DNA of 19,642 nt from Mucidula mucida (lineage: Eukaryota > Basidiomycota > Agaricomycetes > Agaricales > Physalacriaceae). Where the stretch lies: assembly GCA_015501055.1 (NCBI GenBank), contig JADNYV010000627.1, forward strand, positions 1 to 19,642. The letters are read 5' to 3'. The translations under genes were made by a program, and so were the position numbers. The notes beneath the pieces are model-generated. The model saw nothing but the letters and a program-made list of their open reading frames with translations. It had not been told where the DNA came from and did no database searches. This document shows, piece after piece, positions 9,565 to 19,200 of the stretch (position 1 is its first letter; every line of letters starts with the position of its first letter).

Positions 9565-9990
9565 GCTATAACGAACCGGCCAGCTACGACCGTCACGGTG
9601 CCAAGTATGATCTTGTCCTTTATCTTCTTTGAAGCGGGCAGGGCTTTCAGGCGAGGATCATCCAAGCCACCCACATTCGGCCGGCCACCAACACTGAAAC
9701 ATGCACCTTTTTCTTTCGGGAGACCGTCCCTCGCATTTCCTCGCCATAGCCATGCACTTGAGTCTTGGAAGAACGCATGCTGTGGACGATGCTATAACGT
9801 TTTCGGTCGCCATGTTCGTCGTAGCCACGTAGAAGAGATCCCGCAGTTTCGTTGGAAGACAATCTGCTTCGCGCTCCACCGGGACCTTTGGCCTTGGGAT
9901 CGGGTCACTTTGTGTCGTTCCACTCACTCGCCAGCACCTTCACAAAGGCGGCAAGAATGGGGTGTGCATTGTACGTGACTTTGACCTTGA
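9507..9990 (-). pseudogene. 3' fragment of an ATPase-like/nuclease family gene
   Basis: Reading from about 9990 down to the TAG at 9509-9507, pieces match in order the last 170 or so residues of the plus gene at 12486-15503. The pieces are YNAHPIL and ASEWND (there YSAYPIL, ASEWDA), TKLRDLFY (TKLKELFY), GYDEHGD with YSIVHSMR (GYDDSNK with YSIYRTMR), GGLDDPRLKALPAS (GGLRDPRIQALPAS) and VVAGRFVIARDVG (VVAGRFVITKEVG). At least two frame changes separate these pieces. The match stops just downstream of where the catalytic nuclease motif would be, so ATPase-like and catalytic parts are missing. Its terminal exon is better preserved than its middle. Confidence 0.75.
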
Positions 9991-10738
9991 CTGTGGTTGT
10001 CGTTGATTACTATCGGAAGCCGAACAAAGTGCGGTTGCCCCGATCGCGCGCCACTTCTCTTGGGATATCACCTGCGTTGTACGAGACGAAGTGCACAATC
10101 GTTGTGACGATTCTCCAGTGGTACTCTTGGTGCATTGGCTCCCTGCGAAAATATCCCTGAGACCGGTGTCCATATTCGCGGTTCACCTTACGAAGTGCCT
10201 CCATTCGACGCCCCCCACGATGCTACATTGTCGTGGCCTAACAGTTCGCGAAATCAACGTACAAAGGGTACCTCCCCTTCGAAATGAATTTCACTGAAAA
10301 ACAGCAACAACCTTCTGCAGACAATACCATTTCTGTCTGTCGTGTGTCCTAGTCGGCCGTAGATAGTATTCGTTGCAACAGAGAGAGCTGCAGTTGTATG
10401 TGAGAGGAAGCGGTGTGGTCAGGATAAGCACCGGATGTGGACTGGAAGAAAATATCAGCGCGTAAGACAAGAGGAGCATGCAGCAAGCTACTTCGATCTT
10501 CATCAAAGAAAACGAATCAATCTGACGCGAGATGAAATCAAGGCCCAGAAAGAGTGCTATAGAATAAAAGGAGAAGCGTGTTGGTATAGGACACATTCAT
10601 GATAATGCAATACGATGTCGACAATGAAAGAAACACAGCGAAGATACGGGATAGCCAGAAAATGAAAGTTTATGTAGGTGGAGAAAGCGGAGAAAGACAG
10701 CATGCATTCGGTCGGAGGAAAATGTAACGATATAACGA
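9991..10738. other. Stretch without a supported gene
   Basis: I looked for the missing 5' part of the 9507-9990 fragment and found no continued similarity to the 12486-15503 gene. The minus frame at 10010-10204 is open but unrecognised. The remainder would be the 3' flank of the ATPase-like gene that ends at 10739. Confidence 0.45.
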
Positions 10739-12166
10739 TTATCTCAGAAATGGATAATTGGGTTCATAGTCATCTTGCCCAATCCTCTTCCGTAGCATAG
10801 CAAGAACATGGGACATGCTGCACGACTCAAAGCGATCATCCCGCGTCTCCATTGCATGAGTCACGAAAGGCTCGACGTCCTCGGGGGCGAGACACTCCGC
10901 GGCAAGCCCAGCAATCTCTTCTTTGGAGAAGCCAAATGTGCGGTTGACTAAATCCGAGTTGGAAGTCCCGCCTGCGATGCCGCTGAAAAATTCTCCTCGT
11001 CGGTATCCTGGAGTTCGTCCCCTCTGTGTCCATGCCGGCTCCTCCGAGAAAGGTAGAGCAACTGCAAAGCCTCCAGTAATAGCGCCGTGAACCATCGCTC
11101 GGTGGACAGGCTCGAGTAAGGACCGTTGGAGGATTGATTGAATCGCGTCGATGTTGTCCTCGGTCGATTTAACGAGCGGAGCGTTTAAGTTGTCTATGAG
11201 GAGGACAATGCTGTACTCTGAGAGAGCTACGATTTCCTAAAATCAATGTTAGCTCAGAAACGTCCTTTAGGCTGAAAACAACGCACCATCACCCATTTAA
11301 AGGCCGATCCTCGCATGTCGTTATACATCCGGCGGTTTATTTCGGGTTGGGATATATCAAGAAGATCTCGATAACGAATCAAAAATCCTCGCAATTCGCT
11401 ATGCAATTGCTTGGCGAATCCAGCTTGAAATGCGCGGGGCTCGGACGGAAGTATATCGAGGTCTAGACAAAGGACTAAAGCCTCTTCCCTAGAGGACGGC
11501 CCATAGACTTGACAGAATCCCTCTCGACGATTGAGGTCCTGGATACTAGCCACCATGGAGAGGAAACTACTTTTTCCAAAACCGTGGGGTCGACGAATCA
11601 GGGTAAGGCGGCCGTCAAGGGTCTCAATGTCACAAAGTTGCTGTGTTTGGGCCAATTTATCGACGAAGATTGTTGGTGACTTGACGAAGATATCGAACGA
11701 GGCCCGCTGCGCGAAGGGAAGGCGCTACAACGTCTCATAAGAGACGGATTGAAGATGCTGAAATATTACTTACTCTTATACCTCCAACACGTCCAATACA
11801 AATATGTTTCCGGAGGCGAACAGGCTTCTGGTATTTCGAAGGGAACGCTTCCAGCCCTTCTTGCCACGCGTCGGGCTCGGCTTCAGACTCTGACGAATGG
11901 TCGAAGTGATCTGGGTTGAGACTTGGCTCGTTATACGAGTTACATGGTTGCTTGTCGTTGTCGGAATCGCTAGACGACGAGCTGGGCGGGGATTTCAAAA
12001 AGCCGTCTGTTCCTAGATGAGCGAACACAGAACATAATCTCTTACCACTGTCATCAGCACGAGGCGACGCGCTATCATAATCAACGTCGAAAGCCGGACT
12101 ATGACACGGGGAACTAGCCAGACTGATAAGTGATTGAGAAATGTGCAGTGCTGGGGTAGACGCCAT
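10739..12166 (-). CDS. AAA-ATPase-like protein (PF09820 type) with intact P-loop, no nuclease domain
   Basis: Three exons, 12166-11774, 11724-11287 and 11236-10739, with introns of 49 and 50 nt, all phase 0, give 442 residues. Residues 1-131 are low-complexity, Ser- and acidic-rich (SPPSSSSSDSDND). The ATPase-like domain begins near 132 with FDIFVKSPTIFVDK, matching the family start (F...VDKT). Walker A follows (IRRPHGFGKSS, Lys near 182; family RPRRFGKS), then Walker B (IVLLIDN, Asp near 292), AITGG, and FGFSKEEIAGL (family FGFTEEEV). Bacterial relatives carry a C-terminal PD-(D/E)XK nuclease; here the protein stops about 65 residues past the FGF motif, without one. It is divergent from the larger homologue at 12486. 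A 33-nt GT-AG stretch in exon 1 (near 12013-12045) could be a tiny intron but is probably coding. Activity is inferred, not shown. Confidence 0.8.
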
Positions 12167-12485
12167 GGTAGATGATGGTGGTTAAGAGAGTTGATCGTGC
12201 TCGCGTGACTTGCCGATCCCGATCATTCGCACCCTGCAGGTTGAATATTATGGCGTGCCAGGGCGCCCTGTCTCTTCGTCTCGCTCAAGCTGTACGTCGT
12301 CATTTCCACCGGCGCCAGTTGCCAATTTCTGGATATCGTGCTAGGTAACGTGCGCGTCACGTTCTATACACTTACACTTTGATCTCCTTGTCGGCCTGAG
12401 TGCTATTCTCGTCATTCGACTCATTGCATTCTGTGCTCTCTTTCTTCCTCCAACCACCATCCACCCACCGCCACACCCCGTCGCT
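12167..12485. promoter_or_regulatory. Bidirectional promoter between the ATPase-like pair
   Basis: Just 319 bp separate the two divergent start codons, so both promoters must lie here. The side towards 12486 ends in a CT- and CA-rich tract (TCTTTCTTCCTCCAACC and on to ATG), typical of fungal transcription starts. No clear TATA box is seen on either side. Co-regulation of the pair is therefore likely but unproven. Confidence 0.5.
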
Positions 12486-15400
12486 ATGTCTATCTCGAAT
12501 GCTGTAGATCCCGGCGGGCCGATTAGATTCGTGGTTGCTCTTGCTGGGCATACCAGCCAGGGCATATTATCTTATGAGATCGTTGCCTCCCAGTGCTCCG
12601 ATATCACCCCGGCCTACATCGCTAGCAAAGTTAATGCCGACCATGAAGCATCTTGCTCTTGCTTGTGGCGTGGTAGCCAACAACACATCTATGCCCATGA
12701 GTTAGACATTATGGACGACTATGCTGAAGATTGGTTAAGAGACATCTCTCCCGGTAATCCCCCCGATCAATTTGCTTTACTTCCATCGACGCACGATTGG
12801 CCAGTGCCCTCTGACTACACAGCCCACCTATCTGCCACTCCTCGTCTCGCGCACTTCATTATCTGTCCCTCTGAAATCACCAAAGATTTGAAGCGCAAAG
12901 CGTCATCTGATTCCGCGGATGTAGCCTCTTTTCAGGCCTCCTAACAACGGAAGCTCGAAAAGGCCCTCCCTATCATCGTGAAGAACTTTGGTGAGGTGAG
13001 GATCCTACAGATTGGAGACAAAATATCGGCTCCAAAGGGCCGCAGCGTAAGCGATTCTTTGTTTTGTTTGCCTTCTATATTCACCCACTTCCGTAGGTTT
13101 TGCCGACCGACCTGCACGGGGCCTTCCACAGGAACACTCGTAGATCTATCGTTGTTGACCAAACGAAGATGCTTGTGCGCGCTTTCAGAGCTGCAACCAC
13201 ATTTGGTTGGGGCTGTTATTGTTCTCCGGAGTCGTTCGAGGACATGCAGGCCACTCTCTTGTCACTGTTAGCTTTCATCGACCTTCACCCGAAATACACC
13301 GACAGCTTCAAGCACACATTCGGGAATTCCTTTGTGGGTGATTGGATCAGCCAGTATCCCGAGTTTGATTTTCATTCTCGTGCCTTCGTTTTGTCCTTCG
13401 TTTTTGGCCGCCTCGATCCCGACCTCAAAACTGTTGAAGGTTTCGAGAAGAGTATCGAAGACGCTGTTTTGAATGGTGTAAAGAAGGCAATAGACAAGTA
13501 CCACACCGTGCCAGGGATGGAAAGCCTTGGAGAGGTCATTGTAGGGTGCACAAGTAGTAGTGAGGCGTTGCGACGACTTCTGGTGCGTTGACTCGTTCTT
13601 TTCAGCTAAGCTTCCTGTTCTCAACCACATATAGCACTACATCTCTGAACACCGCTCGATGGTTGATGTTCACAACAGCGAAACTGTTATCATGGTCGAG
13701 GGCTATGACTTGGCGGCAAGGATTGGGCATAGCTCTGACATCACCGCTGGCGCCTCTCCGTCTCACGTTTCTCTAGCAGAAGTTACACGATGCTTCAAGA
13801 CCCATTTTACAACGTTATTGAGACCACAGTCGACCCTGTGACACGGACTCCCGTCGTACAAAGACTCATCCTTCAAGGCATGTCGCCTGCGTTTATGGAG
13901 AATCTCTGCCTCTCCTCTCCGGTCACAGACCTCAGTCATCTGTCTGGTGTTTGCGGCCTCACACTAGCGCAGACGGCTGCCCACATCGCATTCTGGTACA
14001 ACATCGATGATACACTTGATCCTCGCGTTCAGCGCGTACTGTCGATTCTCGAAAAGACTTGTCCGACTTACACTTACATGTCCTCCCTATCGAAAACGGC
14101 GTTGGTGTACCATTTTCCTCGAAAATATCTCAAAACCTACTTTACCGCATTCGCAAATGATCTGAGTCCTTCAGAAACGGCGGTACGAAAGGCAATGGCG
14201 TCCATGAGCCACGCGTCGCCTACCATGCCACGCGGTGTCTTTGAGTCTGTATGCACGTTATACGGGCAAGGCAGCTTATTTTGGGCGAACGATGTCGCCT
14301 CAGATCTATTACATGACGAACTCGAGGTGTCCTCGGAAGAGGGCTTGTGCCTTCGCTTCAGCTATCGTCGTACACCCATGCATACTTTACCGCCGAACTC
14401 TTCGACCCGAGAGATCACGCCGGTTCACATGGCCCAGGTTCTCTTCGAGGAAGGCTTGCTGACATGGCGTCATGATCAGACTAAAAACAAGCGTCGCTAC
14501 CGATTTTGTAACGCTGCCGTCAAAGCAAAGGTAAGGTTTCATGGAGTACTAAACCGAGTATCAATCGCTAACACGTTGTGATTAGTTCATCAGGACAATC
14601 GTCGAGCGGAGCGCTCTGAAGATACGGCAAGTGCCAGCTACGTTTAGAGAGCCTGCTGTTACGTGGATCAAAGACGTGCTATCGGCTCATCTTTTGAAAC
14701 GTCCGTTTATGTCTGTGGTTTACCTGACAGAGAATGTCGGACAGACAGCCGTCAATATCATCACAGAGGTCTCCCTCCCTACTGAGGGCGATCTTCGTGG
14801 CCATTCATTCATGGAGGTCATGACACAGCGGGGCAAGAGGATCGACACCGTCATGCTGATTCTCAATGCTGACTCGGAGAAAAAGCGCGCAGCGATGCAC
14901 TTTTGGGAATTCAAGAATATTCCGATTGCAGACCTCTACGAGGCCACATACTGCCGCTCTCTCCCTAGGTGAGGCAAGCAGCTGGCCTACAGCGCCTACC
15001 CGATCCTTGAAAAGTTCATGAAATGTCTAGACGCCTTTCCGGCGTCTGAATGGGACGCCACGGGCTACTCCGACAATACCAATGATTGGCCGGCACTCCC
15101 GAAGCTGCCTCTCGCCTCTTGGAAGCCAACAAAGCTGAAGGAACTCTTCTACTGGGGTTATGATGACTCCAACAAAACGGGCTCAGCCCGGCGAGTCAAA
15201 TACAGCATTTATAGGACTATGCGGGAGTCTAACAAACAGGTCTGGCGGTACGGCCTGGAAGCCGCAAGAGATGGTCCTCCGTCGAATAATGAGCTTCCTC
15301 CCACACATCACACGAAGGACTTTCCGGATGTTGGCGGCTTGAGAGATCCCCGTATTCAGGCTCTTCCCGCATCAGCAAGAGTCAACGACCACATCCGACT

Positions 15401-15503
15401 TGGGATTGTGATTGTCGTGGCAGGGCGGTTTGTTATTACGAAAGAAGTAGGTAAAGCGCGTACTAAACGAGAATTCCGCGTCACGGATCCCGTCGAGTCA
15501 TGA
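12486..15503 (+). pseudogene. Pseudo-ATPase/PD-(D/E)XK nuclease family protein, with two stops and a frameshift
   Basis: Exons 12486-13046, 13097-13582, 13635-14530 and 14586-15503 (introns 50, 52 and 55 nt, all phase 0) sum to one base short of 954 codons. About 185 N-terminal residues are unrecognised. Then a PF09820-like frame can be followed: IVVDQTK (about 205-211) for VDKT; SPESFEDM (about 230-237) where Walker A RPxxFGKS belongs; VIMVEGYD (about 367-374) where Walker B belongs; LILQGMSP and GLTLAQTAAHI for the later motifs; then a helical EEGLLTWRHD segment. Further on, RIDTVM (Asp about 735) and FWEFKN (Glu 756, Lys 758) fit a PD-(D/E)XK nuclease core (D...ExK). Lesions: TAA at 12942-12944, a one-base loss near 13785-13790, TGA at 14970-14972. 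The frame is open and conserved on both sides of each, including parts shared with 9507-9990. The architecture recalls the Crinkler/RHS-type NTPase-nuclease effectors of eukaryotes. It may be a young pseudogene or contain sequence errors. Confidence 0.7.
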
Positions 15504-16204
15504 CACTATTGTATATACTTCATGTCGACTGCTATACATGTATACTAGCTTGCGTATCAACTGGGCTACTACCTGTAATACCCTCTTTATTTCCAAAGGT
15601 TCCAGCATGACCGTTCACCACATGTACACAACTCTTGTCGCATTCAGTCTCTCTCTTCCTATCTTACCTCGCTAACTCACTTCTGTTCTTTGGCCTCCCG
15701 CCCACGGCATCGTATCCGACTCGCTCTGGTCAGTCATTTGCCTTTGATGGTCGGCAACGCGCTTGTTGACGCATTTCGCAGCGCTTGGCTTTCCCGTGGG
15801 CCGTGGACGCGCGCTCCCGACTTCAGCGTCGTTGACGGGCTTCTCCACCTTTTAGCTCTCCTCTTCTACAACGGGTAGTGATACTAGAAAGGTTACAATG
15901 GTGTGTTGACGTCGTCTGGCCGAACACCACATTTACATGTCCGTATTTTAGGCATCCACAGTAAGCGCACCGTACATATTGCCTGGACTGACACTTACCA
16001 TTGACGCAGGCGCTGCTTTCAAAGGCGTTTGAAGCACTTCTTTCTTCATCATTGTGACTCTGACATGGCTGGATTCCAATCCTTTCGACTAGACCTACCA
16101 AATTAGGCGCTAGGAGCGGCTGTGAGAACAATACAAGATACGCTGTGTCACCTTACCCTCTAATTTTACTCATCTGTTGCCCGTAGGCCACACGACGTGA
16201 ACAG
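15504..16204. other. Stretch without a firmly supported gene
   Basis: Immediately after the nuclease-family gene lies a 12-bp perfect palindrome, TATACATGTATA (15533-15544), inside AT-rich 3' flank. A GC-rich frame at 15690-15878 and a splice-like pair (GTAAGC near 15961, GACGCAG near 16010) hint at exons of the segment at 16205, but I could not build a consistent reading frame. Confidence 0.35.
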
Positions 16205-16564
16205 GCTATGACATCAACGGTAAGTAGTCTTGTTATTGTGTTTGTGTCCAATTCTCCTCATATTTCACAAGTGTTCTAGTAACATCGCACATTCCCGTCT
16301 GTGACGCAACCTTCATCAACTCTCAAGGGATCATTTGGCTTTGTGCCGGTGAAAACCATTCTAACTTCGCGCTGGATGGTTCCAACGTCGTCTTTGCGAC
16401 CTCAGTCTACGCCGCTATACAAGAATGCCTTACGGATACCGCTGTTTTCATCACGGCTGGCGGTCTCATTAGTAAATCCATAGCGGTGAGTATTTTATCG
16501 CCATCCTCCAACCCCCCTTCACGTTCAACTTGCTTTTCAGACCGTCCTCCATTTTCTGGGTTAG
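16205..16564 (+). CDS. Spliced coding-like segment, unidentified
   Basis: Three exons, 16205-16219, 16280-16485 and 16541-16564, are joined by introns of 60 and 55 nt with good ends (GTAAGT...TTCTAG and GTGAGT...TTTTCAG), ending in TAG. The phases fit. The middle exon encodes about 68 residues of protein-like sequence (PVCDATFINSQGIIWLCAG; then VYAAIQECLTDTAVFITAGG). I do not recognise the family. No start codon was found, so this is a partial or degraded gene. An alternative frame after 16540 (IFWVSLAVLYAAS) looks like a membrane helix but is out of phase with the middle exon. Confidence 0.4.
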
Positions 16565-16656
16565 CCTTGCGGTATTGTACGCCGCCTCGACATATGCCTC
16601 CAGGTTGATGTATCATCAAAACATCACAACTATTTGCTCTCCTTTGTGCAACACCA

Positions 16657-16826
16657 ACAAAGCCTCTGCGGCTCTGATCAATCTCTGGTGAGTATTCCTT
16701 TTATGAAGTGATAACACCCACAATTGAATTTACCTTCATAGACAAAGCCCCTGCGGCTCTGATTAATCTCTGGTGGGTATTCCTTTTATGAAATGATAAC
16801 ATTCACCATTGAATTCACGTTCACAG
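16657..16826 (+). repeat. 85-bp tandem duplication of an exon end plus its intron
   Basis: Unit 1 (16657-16741) and unit 2 (16742-16826) differ at about 10 of 85 positions with no gaps. Each has a 31-nt exon-like part starting ACAAAGCC and ending AATCTCTG. Each then has a 54-nt intron-like part with its own donor (GTGAGT in unit 1, GTGGGT in unit 2) and acceptor (TTCATAG, TTCACAG). Confidence 0.85.
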
Positions 16827-17109
16827 ACTGTTTCTTTTTGCTGATACAGTTGCTTTCAGGCAGCTTAAGAACTTTGAATTGTGGGTAGGACATGGTTGTT
16901 CTCGATACTGGGCAATTTGACGGCTTCAGAGCATTGGGATGACCCTCTCTTGACTGTGGCATTGTATCATTAGCTGATTCCAGGGAAGTCTTGGCTGCTT
17001 CGCGCTTTGGTGACTCTGTCTTTTGATTTGCAAGTGTCTTACTTCCAGGCCTGTCAACGAACTGGTCATCTAGATCAATCTCAGTGCCAAAAGCGCCTCC
17101 GAAGCTCAA
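16786..17109 (-). CDS. Hypothetical ORF, coding-like, unidentified
   Basis: The frame is open for about 108 codons and slightly upstream. It encodes a hydrophilic, Lys/Ser/Glu-rich sequence (FGTEIDLDDQFVDRPGSKTL, ESPKREAAKTSL) with no recognised domain. Its 3' end overlaps the second intron-like copy of the tandem repeat on the other strand, so both cannot easily be functional. It may be an exon of a degraded mobile-element gene. Confidence 0.25.
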   Translation of the reverse strand: MSFGGAFGTEIDLDDQFVDRPGSKTLANQKTESPKREAAKTSLESANDTMPQSREGHPNALKPSNCPVSRTTMSYPQFKVLKLPESNCISKKKQSVNVNSMVNVIIS

Positions 17110-17454
17110 GTGTGTACACCTACAGATAGATGTTTTAATGCCCTTGTGAACTTCTTCATTGCCCAGCCCATCAGATCAACATCAACTATTGGTGGAACAT
17201 GACTGGTGCGGCGTTGCAAGATGACATGCAAGAACCAAATCAACACAATTACCCAAAGCTTTAGATATTAATGATGCACTGTAGGTGTTACCAAAGCCCT
17301 TGTTTATTCAAGGTATGCTGTTCAAGTTGGCACTCCGTTTCCTTGTATTGATCATTCATAGTTACAAGACTTGGCACTACTCACTCCAGGACGTATACTT
17401 GGCTAACTATGGCTTACTTTGTCTCAAATTCACCATTGTCTCTGGTGCACTTAA

Positions 17455-17622
17455 CCACCCATTGCTAAACAGTCCTCCTTGCGCACAGGTGACAATGCCA
17501 CCACTTTTTGGAAAGGATCAACCCATATGGCACACAAAGCATACAATTATGGATCAATCATTGAAATTAAAGTGTACCCTTACAATCTCACCAAGCAATT
17601 GAGTGATCTCGTAGTACTGTAG
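17455..17622 (+). pseudogene. Coding-like segment interrupted by a MITE
   Basis: The frame is open from 17455 and encodes protein-like sequence (TTFWKGSTHMAHKAYNYGSI, YPYNLTKQLSDLVV). It ends with a TAG formed by the first bases of the MITE at 17617. Reading across the element with one TA removed, the frame would continue for several codons (DWTAV) before a stop. Protein family not recognised. Confidence 0.3.
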
Positions 17623-17860
17623 CGTTTCGACCGTAACTTCACAGCCTGTGACCCATTATGGTCTGAAGTTACAGCGAACAGCTTCACAGACCCTTAAATT
17701 GCCTTTTTTGGACAGTTCCGCTTATAGCGGGACCTGAAATTTCCTTATTTGGAGGCTCGTGCCTGACCAAAGTGGTCCGTGACCCGTTATGATGTATATA
17801 TAGCTTCACTTCAAAGACCCCCGTGACCCGTTATGTGAATTTGCGGTCGAAACACTACAG
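17617..17860. mobile_element. MITE, 244 bp, TA target duplication
   Basis: The left end begins CTGTAGCGTTTCGACCGTAA. The reverse complement of the right end begins CTGTAGTGTTTCGACCGCAA. The match runs 27 nt with three mismatches. TA flanks both sides (17615-17616 and 17861-17862), pointing to Tc1/mariner-type or another TA-targeting transposase. There is no coding capacity. Inside, GTGACCCRTTATG occurs three times (17648-17660, 17779-17791, 17823-17835), and there is a TATA-like run near 17794. Confidence 0.85.
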
Positions 17861-17901
17861 TAGATTGGACGGCTGTCTAGTGAGATAAGCAAGTTATATG
17901 A

Positions 17902-18192
17902 TTTGGCTTTCATCCTGCTCAGGCTAGGGGTGTAGATGACTATTATGCTCTGTGTGCCGCGAACCCCTTCAATGATACATTCTTGCAACTACAAGCTTCA
18001 TGGTGGGCCACTTATTGCACATGTGGAACGCCCAGCAATCCCAGGTTCTTCCGCAATGAGCGCCCCCAAAGTCACCTTGATACTGCACAATCTGTCTGCA
18101 ATGGGAAGAGTCATAGTGATCCCACAGTACATGTTTTTGCAGTCAACAAACTGCTGACCTGTACGCACCTAGTCCAAAAAGAACTTGTATGA
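17902..18192 (+). pseudogene. Coding-like segment after the MITE, unidentified
   Basis: The frame is open from 17902, with a possible acceptor CTGCTCAG at 17915-17922, to TGA at 18190. It encodes protein-like sequence (ARGVDDYYALCAANPFND, LQASWWATYCTCGTPSNPRF, TVHVFAVNKLL) with several Cys. No start codon or named domain is found. It may belong with the segment at 17455 to one gene broken by insertion and decay. Confidence 0.3.
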
Positions 18193-18732
18193 CCTGAGGA
18201 GCTCTCAGCTTGGTTGAGTACTAAAAGAATACCGCGTTTGCGCATCATCAAATGATGGTGGGCAACGAGGAGGGCGATGAACCTCTTTACTTGCTCTTCT
18301 TTTTTGAGATCAATGGCGGTCAAGGTGAGCATTAGAGTGTGACTGTAGTACAGCACCTGAACCCTGTTGTGGTCAAAAAGATGCACAACAAAAGAATCAC
18401 AATAAGCAGGAACCGACAGCGCCTTGAAAACATATCTTGTGCATTGTTTGTGAGCTTTGATTATCTCACTCTCTCGCTCTTAAGAGGCAGCTCAATGGGT
18501 TCAGCATCTTCCTTTGAACAAATTGCTGGGAGGGGAGTGTTTGATTGAGGTGTCACCCACCTTGTGCGTGTCATGGACTCAACTTCAGTCACTTTGCCAG
18601 TTTGGTCCGATCGACCTCCTGGGCTCAACTGTCATCAAGGTATCTAACAGCTTTTGTCTGGCTTTGAGACTAAGCGTGTTATGCTCAATCAACCACCCCA
18701 ATCAGCTTTTACAATTTGACTTTAGCGTTTAA
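18193..18732. other. Weakly coding-like, no supported gene
   Basis: One plus frame near 18514-18650 reads protein-like (GECLIEVSPTLCVSWTQLQS) and ends at a possible donor (AAG|GTATCT). Neighbouring sequence gives no consistent exon. Nothing else is seen. Confidence 0.25.
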
Positions 18733-19200
18733 TCGCGGCTCTGCTGTTTCCCTGTTGCCAAGTGGGTCTACAGCGTATTTGGGTACACATGGTGGCAAAT
18801 GCAGTATCTGGGCAAATACGGCAAGGATAGGGAACAGATGCTGAACATTGATAAGGTATTACAAGGCAAAATAGGGATATGGAGGAGCTGGCGCTGCAGA
18901 TGGCGGTAGAGCAGACATACAAGAAGACTGGTGGTTGGTTTAGACCCTGAGCAGTGTTTGGCAAGGGTATGGGCAAGATTATACTGATGGAGGACAGTGA
19001 CAAGATTGTTCCCAAAGTGAGTTGTTTCTTTTCTTCCACTATGACTTCTCACTTGTTATATTCTTTGCAAGGTTTCTGCGATGCCACCCGCAAAATGGCT
19101 GTGTTTCTTAACCTCGTCGTCATCCAGTACAAACCCATGTTATGCAGGTCGTCGACTGCGCACTTCACCCGGCGTATCAACAGGTGTATATTGATGATGT
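18733..19200 (+). pseudogene. Decayed coding segment, possibly mobile-element derived
   Basis: One frame encodes AKWVYSVFGYTWWQMQYLGK and YGKDREQMLNIDKVLQGK. After a one-base shift near 18870 it continues as DMEELALQMAVEQTYKKTGG, then TGA at 18948-18950, then FGKGMGKIILMEDSDKIVPK up to a donor at 19017. A 55-nt intron (19017-19071) leads to a short exon (VSAMPPAKWLCFL). The continuity across a shift and a stop says this is a real gene in decay. I cannot name the family; a transposable-element protein is my guess from context. Confidence 0.4.

Noticed and set aside
12013..12045. A 33-nt GT-AG intron in the ATPase-like gene
   Set aside because: Shorter than the 46-63 nt introns seen elsewhere in the window, in frame and without stops; more simply read as coding.
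12921..12953. A 33-nt intron (GTAGCC...GGAAG) that would remove the TAA stop of the nuclease-family gene
   Set aside because: Too short, poor donor and acceptor, though the CTAAC inside is branch-like. Kept only as an alternative to a true stop.
14969..14985. Splicing out the TGA at 14970-14972 through the GTGAGG donor
   Set aside because: The nearest acceptor gives a 13-nt intron, and longer choices would remove sequence conserved in the 9507-9990 copy.
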